This document shows positions 33,040-44,804 of a stretch of DNA of 64,000 bases, one piece after another. The position numbers were made by a program, and so were the translations under genes. The notes under the pieces are model-generated. The model worked only from the letters and a program-made list of their open reading frames with translations, did no database searches and was not told where the DNA came from. Where the stretch lies: the NCBI GenBank assembly GCA_032718565.1, contig JAVGVS010000311.1:154501-218500 (forward strand). Direction: 5' to 3'. Numbering within the stretch: position 1 is the stretch's first letter; every line of letters starts with the position of its first letter. This DNA comes from Distichodus sexfasciatus. Taxonomy: Eukaryota; Chordata; Actinopteri; Characiformes; Distichodontidae.

Positions 33040-34190
33040 AATCTTTTATAAATAGTATTGTGTTGATGTATTGTAAAGTTTGATGATATATGCATGGGAT
33101 TTGGAATTGCCGGATGCATAGCACAGCAGCCATTGGCAGAGTTTTAAACTTTTGAGTATAAATTGGAACATTTTTGGTTTATCAAGACAAAAGCATGTTA
33201 TAGAAAGAATTCTCAGGAAAGATGCTGCTCTTTTTTTCAGAAAGAGAATAAGAAAACATTTCTCAAAAACCTCAGTAAATGTTACCTTCACTCTAATCAT
33301 GTTAGTATGTGTAAGGAAAATCTATGATTAGCAAAATATGTATCCATCCCAGGGCAACTTTTTGTTGAATTTTATTGAATTATATCACTAGGAAGGGCGG
33401 CACGGCGCTGCAGTAGTGAACGCTGACGCCTCACAGCATGATGGTCCTGGGTTCAAACCCCGGGTCGGCCGTAGGGCCTTTCTGTGTGGAGTTTGCATAC
33501 TCTCCCCGTGCTCGCGTGGGTTTCCTCCGGGGACTCCGGTTTCCTCCCACAGTCCAAAAGCATGAACTATACATTAATTGGCGACTCTAAATTGGCCCCA
33601 TAAGGTGTGAATGTGAGTGTTATTGTGTGATTGTGTGTTGGTCCCTACCCAGGGTTGGTCCCCACCTTCCGCTCATAAGTTCCCGGCATAGGCTCCAGTC
33701 CCCGCCACTCCGATAGCGATGAAGCGGTTCGGATAATAAATGAATGAATAAATAAAACATAAAACAAACTTTCATTCTAATCATGTTTGGATATGTAATG
33801 AAAATCCAGCAGTTTGTTGAATTACATCTCCTGTAGTTTCCAAACATGCAGTTGTGGTCCATGTTGAAGAGAAATGAACCAAACTTGACTTACGATCCCA
33901 TCCTGTCCACCATAAAATACCTTCGTAGATTTGATAAACAATATTCAAGCAACTTAAATGTCATTTCCTTGTGTTGTTGGTTGCTGCTGATTACATTTTT
34001 TAACAATGTACAAGTTCAACTAATCAAGACCTTTTTGTCAATTTCTAATTCTCAGAATGAAATGAAAACATTTCTTGAAAAACATTACTTTCATTCTAAC
34101 CGTTACTATATGTACAGTATATAAAGAAAATCACTGTTTGTATCCATCCCAAGGCCACATTTTGTTGAATCTTTGAATATGAATTCAACC
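33040..34190. repeat. Local diverged direct repeat interrupted by a SINE
   Basis: A ~110 bp stretch recurs in the same orientation. AAACATTTCTCAAAAACC, CTTCACTCTAATCATGTTAG, GTATCCATCCCAGGGCAACT and TTTTGTTGAAT at 33255-33372 parallel AAACATTTCTTGAAAAAC, CTTTCATTCTAACCGTTACT, GTATCCATCCCAAGGCCACA and TTTTGTTGAAT at 34068-34170. A third partial match lies at 33768-33820. The middle is occupied by the S2 SINE. Confidence 0.55.
33395..33756 (+). mobile_element. DANA/mermaid-like SINE (family S2), full length
   Basis: Complete copy: GGGCGGCACGGCGCTGCAGT head, GGTTCAAACCCC B-box, TCTGTGTGGAGTTTGCATAC, GTGGGTTTCCTCCGGGGACT, CGACTCTAAATTGGCCCCAT, GGCATAGGCTCCAGTCCCCG, ending GCGGTTCGGATAATAAATGA and an ATGAATAA repeat. 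It resembles DANA/mermaid-type SINEs known from zebrafish and other fish. The best-preserved S2 copy in the window. Confidence 0.9.
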
Positions 34191-34864
34191 TTTTTTCCCC
34201 TGTTCTTGGAAAGATGGGGGGAAAAAAGAAAGACACATTCCATATTTTCTATTGTTTCACCAAACCCCTGCAGTTAGCTGGGAATCACAGAAGCTTGACA
34301 GCACTTTATGTAGGGCAGAATCCTTGCGCGCGAGGGGCCTTGAGCTGCCGCTGTAACACGGTCAATCCGACATGATGGAAGCCCACCTGGGAGGCCGAGG
34401 CTTCCTCCAACCTCAGTGCCTGTCATGGATAAAGAGGGAAGGGAGAGAGAGAAAGAAAAGGGAAGGGTGGAGGAGACGAGGGGCGGAATGGAGGGAACAC
34501 GGGTTATCTCGCCCTGACTACCTGGCCTTTGCTGCGCTCCAATCTCCAACAGATTTCAACCCTCACGCCCGGTCGGCAGACGTGATGGTCTCGATAAGGA
34601 CTCTAATCTGGCCTGTGCAAACAGTGGGACTATTAATAGTGTGAGTGTATGCTAGGAGGTCAGGGGACCAAGCTCTGTGTGTGGCCTCTCTCTGTGTCTG
34701 TGTGTGTGCGCAAAATGTCCACATATTTTTGAACACATCAAGTAATTAAATCAACTAAAATAGTACGTTTTTTTTTTTTTACCTCTAATTTTTACTCTAT
34801 ATTTTATAGTTTATATGTGTATTCTGTGTGTTTTCTTATTCCCCGTAGTAACTTTGCATACTGG
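34191..34864. other. Unassigned sequence
   Basis: 34330-34640 is G+C-richer with a purine block (34435-34500). No exon recognised. Confidence 0.35.
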
Positions 34865-35495
34865 TGTCAAAGTCAAAGGAAACTTTGTCATCTCTGCAGA
34901 GGTGTCAAAAGTACATTCAGTCTTCAGTTGCGTAGAAGTAATGATACATGCGTTTAAAAAGACTCTAATAAAAGTTGAAGTATTGACTTGACTTCTTTAC
35001 TCAAGTTAAAGTGAAAGTACAGGCTCTTTTCAGTGCGTGTTTACTACGTTTTTCGAGCTCAGCCAATCAGTCCTGCAAGTTGGCCTGGATGGCATAGTAG
35101 GTCAAATACTTTGCTTTAGAATGGCCCTAATAAGCATCATTCAATTAATGAAACAAAATGCTTGAGCCTGATTTGAAAATGTAAGGGGTAGAAGTACGAA
35201 TATTCGTAAAAATGTCGTGATAGCTTGTTAAAGTTGCCGCAAAAATAGTCAAGTAAAGTACAGATACCCGAAAATTCTACTTAAGTATTTGTACTTCCTT
35301 ACTTTGCATCTCTGCTATATACAGCGCAACGAGAGAGACGAGAGACGAGATGACACGGCTGGCTCCGGTTTTAGCAGTACAACGAACAGATAAGGCACAT
35401 AGCATAAGCAATATATAAATAGAATATAAAATATAAACTTTAAACTAGAATCTGGTGTATGGCTGAGATGACAAAGTTAACTTTGACTTTGACTA
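34865..35495. mobile_element. Small inverted-end element (TCAAAGTCAAAG) hosting another insertion
   Basis: The left end GTCAAAGTCAAAGGAAACTT and TTTGTCATCTCTG, and the right end GAGATGACAAAGTTAACTTT and GACTTTGAC, are inverted copies. The uninterrupted junction ATCTCTGCTAT is visible on the opposite strand at 45.69 kb. Without the insertion the host would be about 210 bp. Confidence 0.65.
34897..35314. mobile_element. hAT-like short element inside the TCAAAGTCAAAG host
   Basis: Starts CAGAGGTGTCAAAAGTACAT and ends ACTTCCTTACTTTGCATCTCTG, giving roughly inverted ends. The 8-mer CATCTCTG occurs just left of the start (34889-34896) and at 35307-35314. It can be read either as an 8-bp target duplication or as part of the right terminus. 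Interior AAGTACTTAAGT-type words are common. No coding capacity. Confidence 0.65.
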
Positions 35496-35817
35496 GCGCA
35501 GCTTTTCAGCAAACTGTGCAGAAGATCTGGTTTTACTTAAGATCACTTCTGTGTAAAAGTGTGATTGTTGGTGAAAGTAGGGGTGCGCATTTCTGGACTA
35601 TGATAATAAACCCTTTGATTTATTTACGTTTTGTTCAGATAGACATTGATCAAATTCTCGATTCTACATTTAGAGTCCGTTTTGAAAATAATCATCAATT
35701 GATAGCTGCATTGTGATGCTGTGAGCAACATATAGCAGATGTTTCAATCCTCTGGGAGGACAGTCCTGTGTTGTTCTCTCAATTAAACAGCCATGCCCAC
35801 ATATCCATATACGTCCT

Positions 35818-35825
35818 ATACACAC

Positions 35826-35862
<37 letters not shown>
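35818..35862. repeat. (CA)n microsatellite
   Basis: CA run with one CG interruption. Confidence 0.95.
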
Positions 35863-35863
<1 letters not shown>

Positions 35864-35918
35864 ATTCTATATATAGGTATCCATGGGGCATCTTTATTCA
35901 TATATCCATCACAGACAT

Positions 35919-36507
35919 TAGAGGTGTGAACCTTCACTGCTCTCACGATTATCAGGTGAACGTTTCGATTTGCTGCGATATCTCGATGTATCACGATGCA
36001 TCCCATCAATTTTTCTACATTACTTAACATTCCGCAGATTAGGCATGGATCGCAGATCGTGCAGCCCTAGTTGCTACCGCGATGTTCTTTTTAACTAGGT
36101 TTTTTATGCCATATAGCGGAAAATCTGCAACAACGCCGTTTTGATATAATCCAGGGGTTTTCAACTGCCGCTTCTTCCCAGACACCAGTGAGACAAAACA
36201 CAGTCTCAGTCAATATCATGGGAAGTGTGTGTATTATTATTATTATTATTATTATTATTTTACTTTTTGAATGTTGCATTAAATCAATTATTCATAAAGG
36301 CCCAAAACTCATCTGAAAATGTAAAAAAAAAATTGGAATGCAGTTCCAAAAGTTTTTAAAAAGTTGCAATGCTGCTGCTCTTGGGACCACTAAGGGGCAA
36401 GCAGACTGCCGGGATTGAAAACCTACGTTATAATCGATATTGATCTGGTACTACATCGATCCACTGAATTGTCCAAGTCTTGACGCGATGCATTGATTAC
36501 ACCCCTA
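35919..36507. mobile_element. hAT-like non-autonomous element, copy 2
   Basis: 589 bp from TAGAGGTGTGAACCTTCACT to GATTACACCCCTA. The flanking 8-mers are ACAGACAT and ATAGATAT, differing only by two C/T transitions, which fits the 8-bp duplication of hAT elements. The body matches 27089-28004. An ATT microsatellite lies inside at 36229-36260. Confidence 0.85.
36229..36260. repeat. (ATT)n microsatellite
   Basis: ATT run within hAT-like copy 2, absent from copy 1, so it expanded or arose after the copies separated. Confidence 0.9.
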
Positions 36508-37850
36508 ATAGATATACACTAATATCTTTTAATGATATAACAATGCACAATATTTTGAGATATAAAAATATGACAATAGACGTTGTATTATGTAGAAGTG
36601 CAACAAAGCTTAAAATCAGGACTTCCAGTTGATTTTTGTTTGGATTTTAATCATCTTTTAAAGGTAAGCTATATTGAAATGTTTGCATTTTTGCTTCAGA
36701 CACTGCAGAACAATAGAAAAACTAAAGGAAATGAAACAAATAAAACCTTGGAGAGAAAATACTTGTTTATTTTCAGGCTTACTTTTTGAAGAATGTTATG
36801 AGAGCATCACACCAAGATCACCAAGTTGTAAGTTGACACCAAATTTTATGTATAGCTATCAATATGTATCCACATATTGCAAACACTTTTGTTAATTTGC
36901 TACATTAATTGATTTTGCTCTCTTTTCTGATCAATTTTAAATTGAATCCTATCTCTAAATATTATCATAATAATAAAACACCGAAATATGAAGTAGGGAA
37001 GTGCAAACAATAGTCACATCTGCTGTGCTTAGTGCCTTCACAACTGAGTCAGTCGAAATAAAATAGCTTCATAGATTGCAAAGTTCTGCTCTTTAAATAA
37101 ATAAATAAATAAATAAATAAAAAAATAAAACACTTTATATAGTATCAAAGTGGATAAAATGAATTTTGCGCTTTTTACACGTATACGTATGGTTTATAAA
37201 GTACCTTTTAATTCATGTAGAATATAAATATCACACTTTCGCTTTCTTTCATCTGCCTGTCAGATGGTGTTCAAAGTCAACAAAACATCTAGTGACAATC
37301 CTTTTTCCCCTCCCTCATGCCCGCAATCAGTCATTCTGTAATTGCACCACCAGGGCATACCAAAAAAAAGACAGTGATCAACAGCACAACACGGGCGTTC
37401 AAACACAATTATCAATCACCTTCAGAAGCCGGCTTCGAGTGTTTCTTTATGAGAGCCTGTTATCTCCTCCGCAGCACTTTCCGTCTAGAACACTGCCTGT
37501 TCTAATGTACCAGCAGCTCTTTTTAGCAGAACTTTATGCAGCAAACCCGTCCATAATTCATCATAGCATTGGCAAGCCTTGTGGCCGTAATTAAACCGTG
37601 AAGTGGCTCTATTTCCATTCAGTCAAATCCGGATCTGACAAAGTGCTAGATGTTGGCCGGGGGAGAAAAAGAAGGCTCTGAAATTTATGACGCTGTCTTA
37701 TTTTTAGGTGCTGACAGAGGAGGTTCGCTAGACTCTGTCGCGCTGAGCACATCTTTATGCTGCAAGTCAGTGGTTCTCATTAAAAGTGTGCAGAATAATG
37801 GATGTATATCTGGTATTATTCCGTCGCTCAGTGGTTTATTGGCCGTCTCT
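36508..37850. other. Unassigned sequence
   Basis: An AAAT repeat lies at 37097-37122. 37260-37640 is complex, low-repeat sequence of balanced composition. The frame at 37166-37594 is not recognised as any protein. Confidence 0.35.
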
Positions 37851-37854
37851 GGCG

Positions 37855-38065
37855 AAAAAGGTTCGGGTTCATCCGGGGTTTTCTTGTGAGTTTGCATCTC
37901 GCCGTGTTCAGAAGTGGGTTTCCCCTGGGTGCTCCACCACTCCACTTATCCAGGTGCCTTGCTGATTGTGTTGAACACCTGGGGTTGATCCCTACCTTAT
38001 GCCGTAAGTTCCGGGATGAGCTCCGGTCTGCGACTTCCAGGTTGAGTCAGCAGTTCGAATGGCGA
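37855..38065 (+). mobile_element. Decayed DANA/mermaid-like SINE (family S2)
   Basis: Words align in order with the copy at 33.4 kb: GTGAGTTTGCATCTCGCCGT, GTGGGTTTCCCCTGGGTGCT, GGTTGATCCCTACCTTATGC, GTAAGTTCCGGGATGAGCTC and GAGTCAGCAGTTCG. Indels are frequent and the head is not recognisable. Confidence 0.65.
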
Positions 38066-39778
38066 CTCACAAGGACCTCAGTATAGTTAAGTAAAATAAC
38101 ACCACTCCGTGAGAAAATAAAAAGGAGCCACGGAAGTGGAGCAGGTGCTACCTTAATAATTAATGTCTGGAAAGAGCAAGAGGACGTAGTGTGTAAATGT
38201 AGAATTTCCAGCATATGCTGAAGGGAAATTTAGAGTTAAACTGAACTTTTGTAGTGTAGAAGGAACAAGGAGATCAACAGATCAATAGCCTGATTATTTA
38301 CGTACCTCATTTGCACATTTTATGGGCTGGTCTTATCATGAATTAAAAGTACTTTTCCTGTTGGCCTGGCGATAATTTTGTCACGACAAAGAATCTTGTG
38401 AATTTTGAAGTGTTCAGAAATTTTGTAGGGATATGGTTGGGTATAGCCCAAAAATGACCCTGGTTTTTGGGATGAGATGTTGATGAATCTCATAGAGTGA
38501 CGACCAGATGTCCACACATTTATGAGCATTCAGTGTATAGGAATTTGCTGAGCTTGCAAGACTGAAAAAATTGCATCGTTTTCAAGAAATGTGCTTAAGC
38601 AAAAAAACAAAGTCGCACTTTATCCTCTTGTTTGAGAACAATGATTCATACACCGTCCTAAGCATAGAGCCAATTAGGTGTCTTCACTTTAAAGGACTTC
38701 TTTCATGAGCAGCTTCAAAGGGTTCGATGGAATCGACAAAGTTTCACCAGCTTATACAACGTTCAATTCCAGCAGAAGAGAGTCGGGGGGACCGCATTGA
38801 GCCGGACACAATGCAAAACTGTTTCTCCTAACAAGCTGGAGCTAATCTTCCTATAAGCTAATGGCAGTAGTTAAAGGAGCACCCAATGATTTTTTTTCTT
38901 CTCTGGGGTTTTTTTTCCCCCTTATCGACCTTTTAAACTGACCTACACAGTTGGTCTCATGATAGAAGAGTATTCAAAATGTCTGTCTGAAGAAATTAGA
39001 AACTGATGAAATATTATGGACAAAGAAACTTTATTATTGGCGGAAAGCTAATATTTGCTTTCAATATCAAGTTTAATTAAAGTATTCACCTATTTGAGTT
39101 ATCACCAAGATGATTTAATGCTGTGTAAAATATATGTTTTGTTGTTACAAATATTTTTGAACAAAACTGATATCAGCAATGTAGATTCTGATAGAGAAAC
39201 TTCACGAGGACCATCTCAGAAAACCACTTCATCATTGTGCTCGGTTTCAGAAATGATCTTTCGGATAAGCTTTATATACTGATTGACAGTAGAAATCTGG
39301 ACCGGTTTGCTTTCATAAAAAATCCAAAAGATGTAATGATATAGTGTGTATCTTCAAGTTGGCTTCTAAAATGACAAGCTTTCCCATGATTCATTCTGCA
39401 GATCCTGACTGAATTATTGTTGGAACAAGTTCAGAAAGAAACTGGGAGAACCGTTGATTTATCTCAACACTGAGTTGGCAACTGCAGAAAATTATAGATT
39501 TTCTACAGTTTATTTTTAAATGTTTGGTGAGGGTAAAACTATTCTTTTTTTCTTTTTCTTTTTTAAGCCCACCACCACTACGATGGCATAGTAGGGCCAT
39601 TGTATATATATTTTAAAAATGGGGTTAGGAAGGGGGCTAAAATTAGGAGAAAAAAGTCAGAAATTCTGAGATGAATGTCATATATTTGCATAAAGAACTT
39701 CCGGATATTCTGTAAGTCATAAATTTGCGACAAGTAAGGTCCAAAATTTCGAGGATTAAAAGAGCGTAAATTCTGAGG
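38066..39778. other. Unassigned sequence
   Basis: No credible gene. 39640-39760 has repeated AAAGTCAGAAATTCTGAG-like words. Confidence 0.35.
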
Positions 39779-39844
39779 AAAAAACTAGGATATTCTCTGA
39801 TATTGTAAAGTCAATAACAATGTCAGAGAATATCCCAGTTTTTT
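39779..39844. repeat. Hairpin-forming inverted repeat
   Basis: Arms of 27 nt (39779-39805 and 39818-39844) pair with only two mismatches around a 12-nt loop. The core is GGATATTCTCTGA / TCAGAGAATATCC. The size is short for a MITE. Confidence 0.85.
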
Positions 39845-39871
39845 CACACAAATATATGACATTAATAGATG

Positions 39872-40025
39872 ATACTCATGAGCAAGGTAGCTGCTCCCCG
39901 GGGGCTTGTTAGCTGCCCACTGCAGCTTCACGGATGGGTTAAATGCAGAGGTCACATTTCATTGTGGTGCACACTGTTCTGTGGTGTGGTGTGTTCACAA
40001 TGACAAATAATCACTTTCACTTTCA
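39872..40025 (+). mobile_element. tRNA-derived SINE (family S1), 3' part
   Basis: Begins at GATACTCATGAGCAAGGTAG and runs through GTTAAATGCAGAGGTCACAT to the tail CACAATGACAAATAATCACT. The tRNA-like head is absent. Confidence 0.85.
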
Positions 40026-40112
40026 TTATCAGTTGCTGCATCCCTCTTGGGGTCGCAGGGACCGGAGCCTATCCCGGGAACTACGGGCGCAAGGTGGGGG
40101 ACCATAAATAAA
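40026..40112 (-). mobile_element. DANA/mermaid-like SINE (family S2) tail fragment
   Basis: GGGACCGGAGCCTATCCCGG and GAACTACGGGCGCAAGGTGG match the reversed S2 tail at 14.5 kb nearly word for word. It directly follows the S1 fragment. Confidence 0.75.
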
Positions 40113-42160
40113 TGTTGTTGTCATAAGGAATATTTTGTTTTCTGAATGGGCATGAGAGACAGAGAGCGAGAGAAATAGAAATTAAGAAGCAGATGGTGTG
40201 AAGTCTCCATCATTCTCCTTATCCCATAGGACGTTCTCCCCCCCCTTCTTTTAATCAGTCGTGTATAAAATGTTTCGCCTGAGGGACAAAGTAATTGTTT
40301 TGATTTTTCAGCCTTGTTGTGATTCCATCAGGTTTTTATGTGGTAACCATGGTGATTAGCCAGTGCTGCCGTGATTATCCTTGATTTGCTATAAGCCTAG
40401 TCGTTCCGCTGTGCGTGTGTGTGTGTCTGTATGTATACGTCCAGAAATGGAGCCTTTCATTTGTATGTTGGAGTGACTGTACGTTACTCCTCCTTCCTGC
40501 TTTCTCTTTGTCAGTATGTCATGGTTTCAATTAACTCTAACTTCTAAGCTACTACAGTCCCCAGTCCTCCACATTCATGCTGAATATTTTCCTTGTCTCA
40601 CTGGCACATTCCCAAAAACACACACTTTTAAGCAGTAGCTAACTAGTAGCTGTTTTTTTCAGAAACTCATCAAAACCGTATATCAGTTCCACATCAATCT
40701 ATACTGGGTTAGTTGTCTTCATCTGAGAGATTCATGCTTTTTTACAGTCTTCTGCAGTTAATGGTCACCTCTGGGTCATGCCGTCTGTGTTTGTGAAAAA
40801 AAAGCAAAACCTGTTTCTTTGTGTTTCATTTGAGCACAAAATGTCAAACCATAAAATGATTCATTCATTTTTTCATTTACGAATATTGGAAGAAATATGT
40901 TTGGTGTTTTGGTTTCAATGTGGAAAAAAACGAATGACGCACAGATTCCATTTCTCCCACTTCCATGATCTCATGTCTGTGCTTTACCAAGACCTTATTG
41001 AGGCAGTAGCCCAGGATCCCATCCTGTAGAGGTCCCAAATATTCTAAATAAGTATTTTTTATGCAAAGTCACATAAATCAAATGAATTCAGAAGTGCAAA
41101 TTAGAGCTGTAACATTGATGACGGCTCCTTTTTGAGATTCAATTCCCTCTCTGAGTCCTCTCACTCAACTCGGTGTCTGCGAGTCACTTGAGTCAATGTT
41201 ACCAAAGCGCCAGCTGAATGGTGTGTTTTCTAGAAGAAAGTATCGTGGCTTGTGATGAAATAAATGCACTTCAAATAAATGACAAAGTATCAAAGACAAA
41301 GGCAACCAGAGCAGCAAATATTTATTTTCAAAGTGGCACTAGGGAAGTTAACCAACGAATTCGCACTCATGACTGCATGTGTACTTCCAAGGAAGCGCTA
41401 ACCGCGTGTGAGCGATTCAGATTCGGCTGTATGTTTCCGGCTCTAGAGAAGGTTAACCGAAAGATTTACTCATGAATGTCCGTGCCGCGCTACTGGTTCG
41501 ACTGACACGAGTCCCGTAGTCTAAAAAGAGGATTCAACTCTCATGGGAAGTTCTTCGGATCCTGCAGGTGTGGTCCTATAGAACTGGAAGTTATGACATT
41601 TCTAGCAGCTACACCTGCTACTATGACTGTATTGATCTTGTAACAAGTTTGAAGTGATTATAAGAGGTATGTACATGATGGGGTTTATATTGGCAGTCAT
41701 GGTGTGGCTAGGGACTGGAATAGGATTGAATTTATGAGACCCCAGATTAGGTCTCGTGGGTTATTTGTGTAATAGAGCAGGCAGTTCACTTGAGTGAGTC
41801 GCGTTGCTCAACTCTAGTACTCTAGTAAATAGGACGTATCGATCTAAATGTTCCTCATTGTTCAGGTGTAGGTTCCGTCATATTTACTCTTTGTTAGTTG
41901 TTTTAAATGTTTGACAGCGGCCCCAGGCGAGGAGGGCGCTATTCCGCGCTTTATCTTTAAATCTCGCCATGGCAGTGAACAGAACATAGGAAAATGGAGC
42001 CTGGGAATGAATGAAAAAGAAAGTAAAAGATCCATGTGAACGTTTGCCTTATTGTTGGTTCTAAGACTAACATAAGACCAAAGACCATAAGTTAAAATTG
42101 AGATATGCTCAGTAGCTGAACCAGTATGTTATGTATGTGGTATGTTATGGATGACTTTCA
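40113..42160. other. Long unassigned stretch
   Basis: Two kilobases without a recognised gene. A short GT run lies near 40412-40425. Frames at 40778-41029 and 41218-41475 show no protein family signature. Confidence 0.35.
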
Positions 42161-42164
42161 TACG

Positions 42165-42360
42165 TGGCGGGGAGCCACCCCAAAGGGGAAGCCAACACAC
42201 CGCAGGGCACACACACTCTCAAATACACGGTCATAAACTACTTAAGGGGCAATTTAGATTCGCCAATTAACCTATATCGCATGATTGTGGACCGTAGTGG
42301 GGAAAGCGGAGCACCCAGAGAAAACCCACATGAACGCAGGGAAGCATGGCAAACTCTGAT
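42165..42360 (-). mobile_element. DANA/mermaid-like SINE (family S2), internal part
   Basis: Reversed order of the S2 body: CCAACACACCGCAGGGCACA, AAGGGGCAATTTAGATTCGC, CAATTAACCTATATCGCATG, GAGCACCCAGAGAAAACCCA and CATGGCAAACTCTGA. The frame over it is not a gene. Confidence 0.8.
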
Positions 42361-43012
42361 GATTTAGAGCAAGGCAAGTATGAATGAACCAGCGCAAACA
42401 GGCTGTAACAAGAAGGATCATAAAATCCACACATAAGCAAAAGGCGTAACAAGGGCATTGTTGACATTTCAAAAAAGCACCTTAACCGGCGCTTGGAGGC
42501 TCTCTGAAGCATGGAAGCTTGAGGACTGAGGGGCGACAGAAGTGGGGAAAAGCAATCTGTTGTGTGTGTGGTTCCAGTTGGCAAGAATTTCTGCGGTCAC
42601 CGTGTCACTGATAAGATGTGCAGAGTAATGAAATTAAACTCAGGTGGATCTAATTAGTTTTTGTTTTTCTTTCTCGAAACACATCAGCTACAACACGAAT
42701 TTACATACACATTTACATTTACAACACGCACATCAGTGCTTTGTAGTCCACACCTGTTCTTCATACCTGTAAGCCCAGACTTAAATCAACAGCTGCTGTT
42801 CTAGTGAGTTACTGCCAGCTGAGTTATATGCCTTTCTAAACACTGTCAAAGTGCAAGTCAAAAGTCAATACACAGGCAACAACAACACATCCTATAATTC
42901 TACTAATTCTTGATGTCCAGAAAGTGCTGGTACAGTGTTCTCTGTATGAGTAGAACCAAGTTGGTAGTAGTAATATTTCAACTGCCCACCAATGCTGCTC
43001 TCTCCTTCAAAG
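42361..43012. other. Unassigned sequence
   Basis: No gene or repeat recognised. Confidence 0.35.
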
Positions 43013-43297
43013 ATACCAGGACTGGTAAAGGTACCACTGAGGTGCTCATGAGGAAAGGGATCATCCCCAAGCACTGCTCCCCGGGCACTGCCCATTCTCC
43101 TTCACGGATGGGTCAAATGCTGAGGTCATGTTGTTGTGGTGCACACTGTGTGGTGTGGTGTGGTGTGTTCACAATGACAAATAATCACTCACTTTCACTT
43201 GCCTTTACGGATGGGTTAATTACAGGGATCACTTTTCGTTGTAGTGTGTGTTTTTTGGTGTGGGGTGTTGACAATGACAAATAATTCACTTTAATTC
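43013..43297 (+). mobile_element. tRNA-derived SINE (family S1) with duplicated 3' part
   Basis: First part 43013-43199: GACTGGTAAAGGTACCACTG, GGTGCTCATGAGGAAAGG, CACGGATGGGTCAAATGCTG and the tail CACAATGACAAATAATCACT. A second copy of only the terminal third follows at once (43200-43297: TTTACGGATGGGTTAATTAC ... GACAATGACAAATAATTCAC). The tRNA-like head is missing. Confidence 0.8.
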
Positions 43298-43935
43298 TGA
43301 GAGCTTTAGTATTCTAGACCCCCACAATCAGAAGGGTTTCGACCTAAGCAGATTGGAAAGAATTTATTTAGTCAGTAAATTTTCTAACTCAGACAGTAAG
43401 GTTTTCATGTTTAATGATGGCAGTCATTACCATCCTAATTTGAACATTTTGCTGAATGATCTTTTATTCTTCTTGCCTTCATTTGCCTGTATAAAGTGAA
43501 CATCGAGGAACATCCTGTTTTATTTTTGCCAATGATATACTGCGTGACCAGCAAAGACACAATACATTACACATTTCAGGAGAATCTCAAAACTAATCAG
43601 GGACACCAAGTGCAAAAAGCACTTCAAACATCCAGAAATTAGTGTCGTACATACCCCGTCACGGGTTTATTCTTCTACAAAGACTTACTATTTGTGAATT
43701 TGTTTTATTTACTACAGACAGCTAACATAAAAGTCCCATAGTACAAAAAAAAGTACATCATTCCTATTCCAGTCCTTTTTTTTTGACACATTTGAGAAGG
43801 AGAGGATCCTGAAAGAGAGCAATCAGTATGATAGATCAGTCTTGGGGAGAAACGGAATGAAATAGTGATGAGGGCTTTTAACTTTCCCATTAATCTGGCT
43901 GGAATTCAGACTCTACATGGTTCAGATCCTCCCTC
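43298..43935. other. Unassigned sequence
   Basis: No gene or repeat recognised. Confidence 0.35.
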
Positions 43936-43964
43936 TTTCTCTCTCTCTCTCTCTCTCTCTGTCT
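43936..43964. repeat. (CT)n microsatellite
   Basis: CT run. Confidence 0.9.
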
Positions 43965-44173
43965 CATACTAATCCTCCATAAATGCAGAGACAGGAGCCT
44001 GCTGTTGGCTCTAAAGGTCTGTGTACTCTAAAATGTGTTTAATATAACAGGGGCCCATGAATCTCCCACTATACTTTTTCTACACCAATATTAATACCTC
44101 CCTCTATTAATATATATCAGAACTGGTGATGATGAATTTTAGCTAATCCACTACTGAATGAGGGAGGTTGTCA

Positions 44174-44174
<1 letters not shown>

Positions 44175-44217
<43 letters not shown>
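44175..44217. repeat. (CA)n microsatellite
   Basis: Uninterrupted CA run of about 21 units. Confidence 0.95.
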
Positions 44218-44222
<5 letters not shown>

Positions 44223-44804
44223 CCCCAGACCTGTTTTCTTTTTTTTTAATTATTATAATTATTTCAATGTGTATACAATGTACTGTACGTTATAGTTTAT
44301 GAAAGTCAAGATTCATTTCTTGATACATTATACAAGTACAAGTACAACATGCAGTGAAGTCTGTACGATGATTTTTAAGCAGCATCTGAACAGCGTACAC
44401 CTACTGATGGATGATGTATATATATATAGACATAAGACGCAAATGTCATAATTGCACCGACAATGAGGTAAAGATCTGCCATTATGACATTCCCAGCTTA
44501 CATCTAGGTACATCAACCGTCAGTATATACAGTATACACACAGACATAAGACGTGGATGTCATAATGGAAGATGAGTGACAATGACAGTTCTCGGAGAGA
44601 TCATTTCCTGTTGCTATGAAACGAAATCAAAACACAGCCTTCACCATGCAACCAGGAAGGCATCGAAACAGAGTTGTGACAACCAGGAGACCAATTAAAT
44701 CCTGTCTGTCATGGTCTGGTTTTGAATGCCGGTAGTCGGCGGGTAGTGGTGAGTCTTGGGTTAGGTCTGGCTTAATCCAGCTCCAAAAACCTCTACCATT
44801 CAGC

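Noticed and set aside
37166..37594. 142-residue plus-strand frame
   Set aside because: No recognisable domain, and the frame is only moderately longer than expected by chance. Kept only as unassigned low-repeat sequence.
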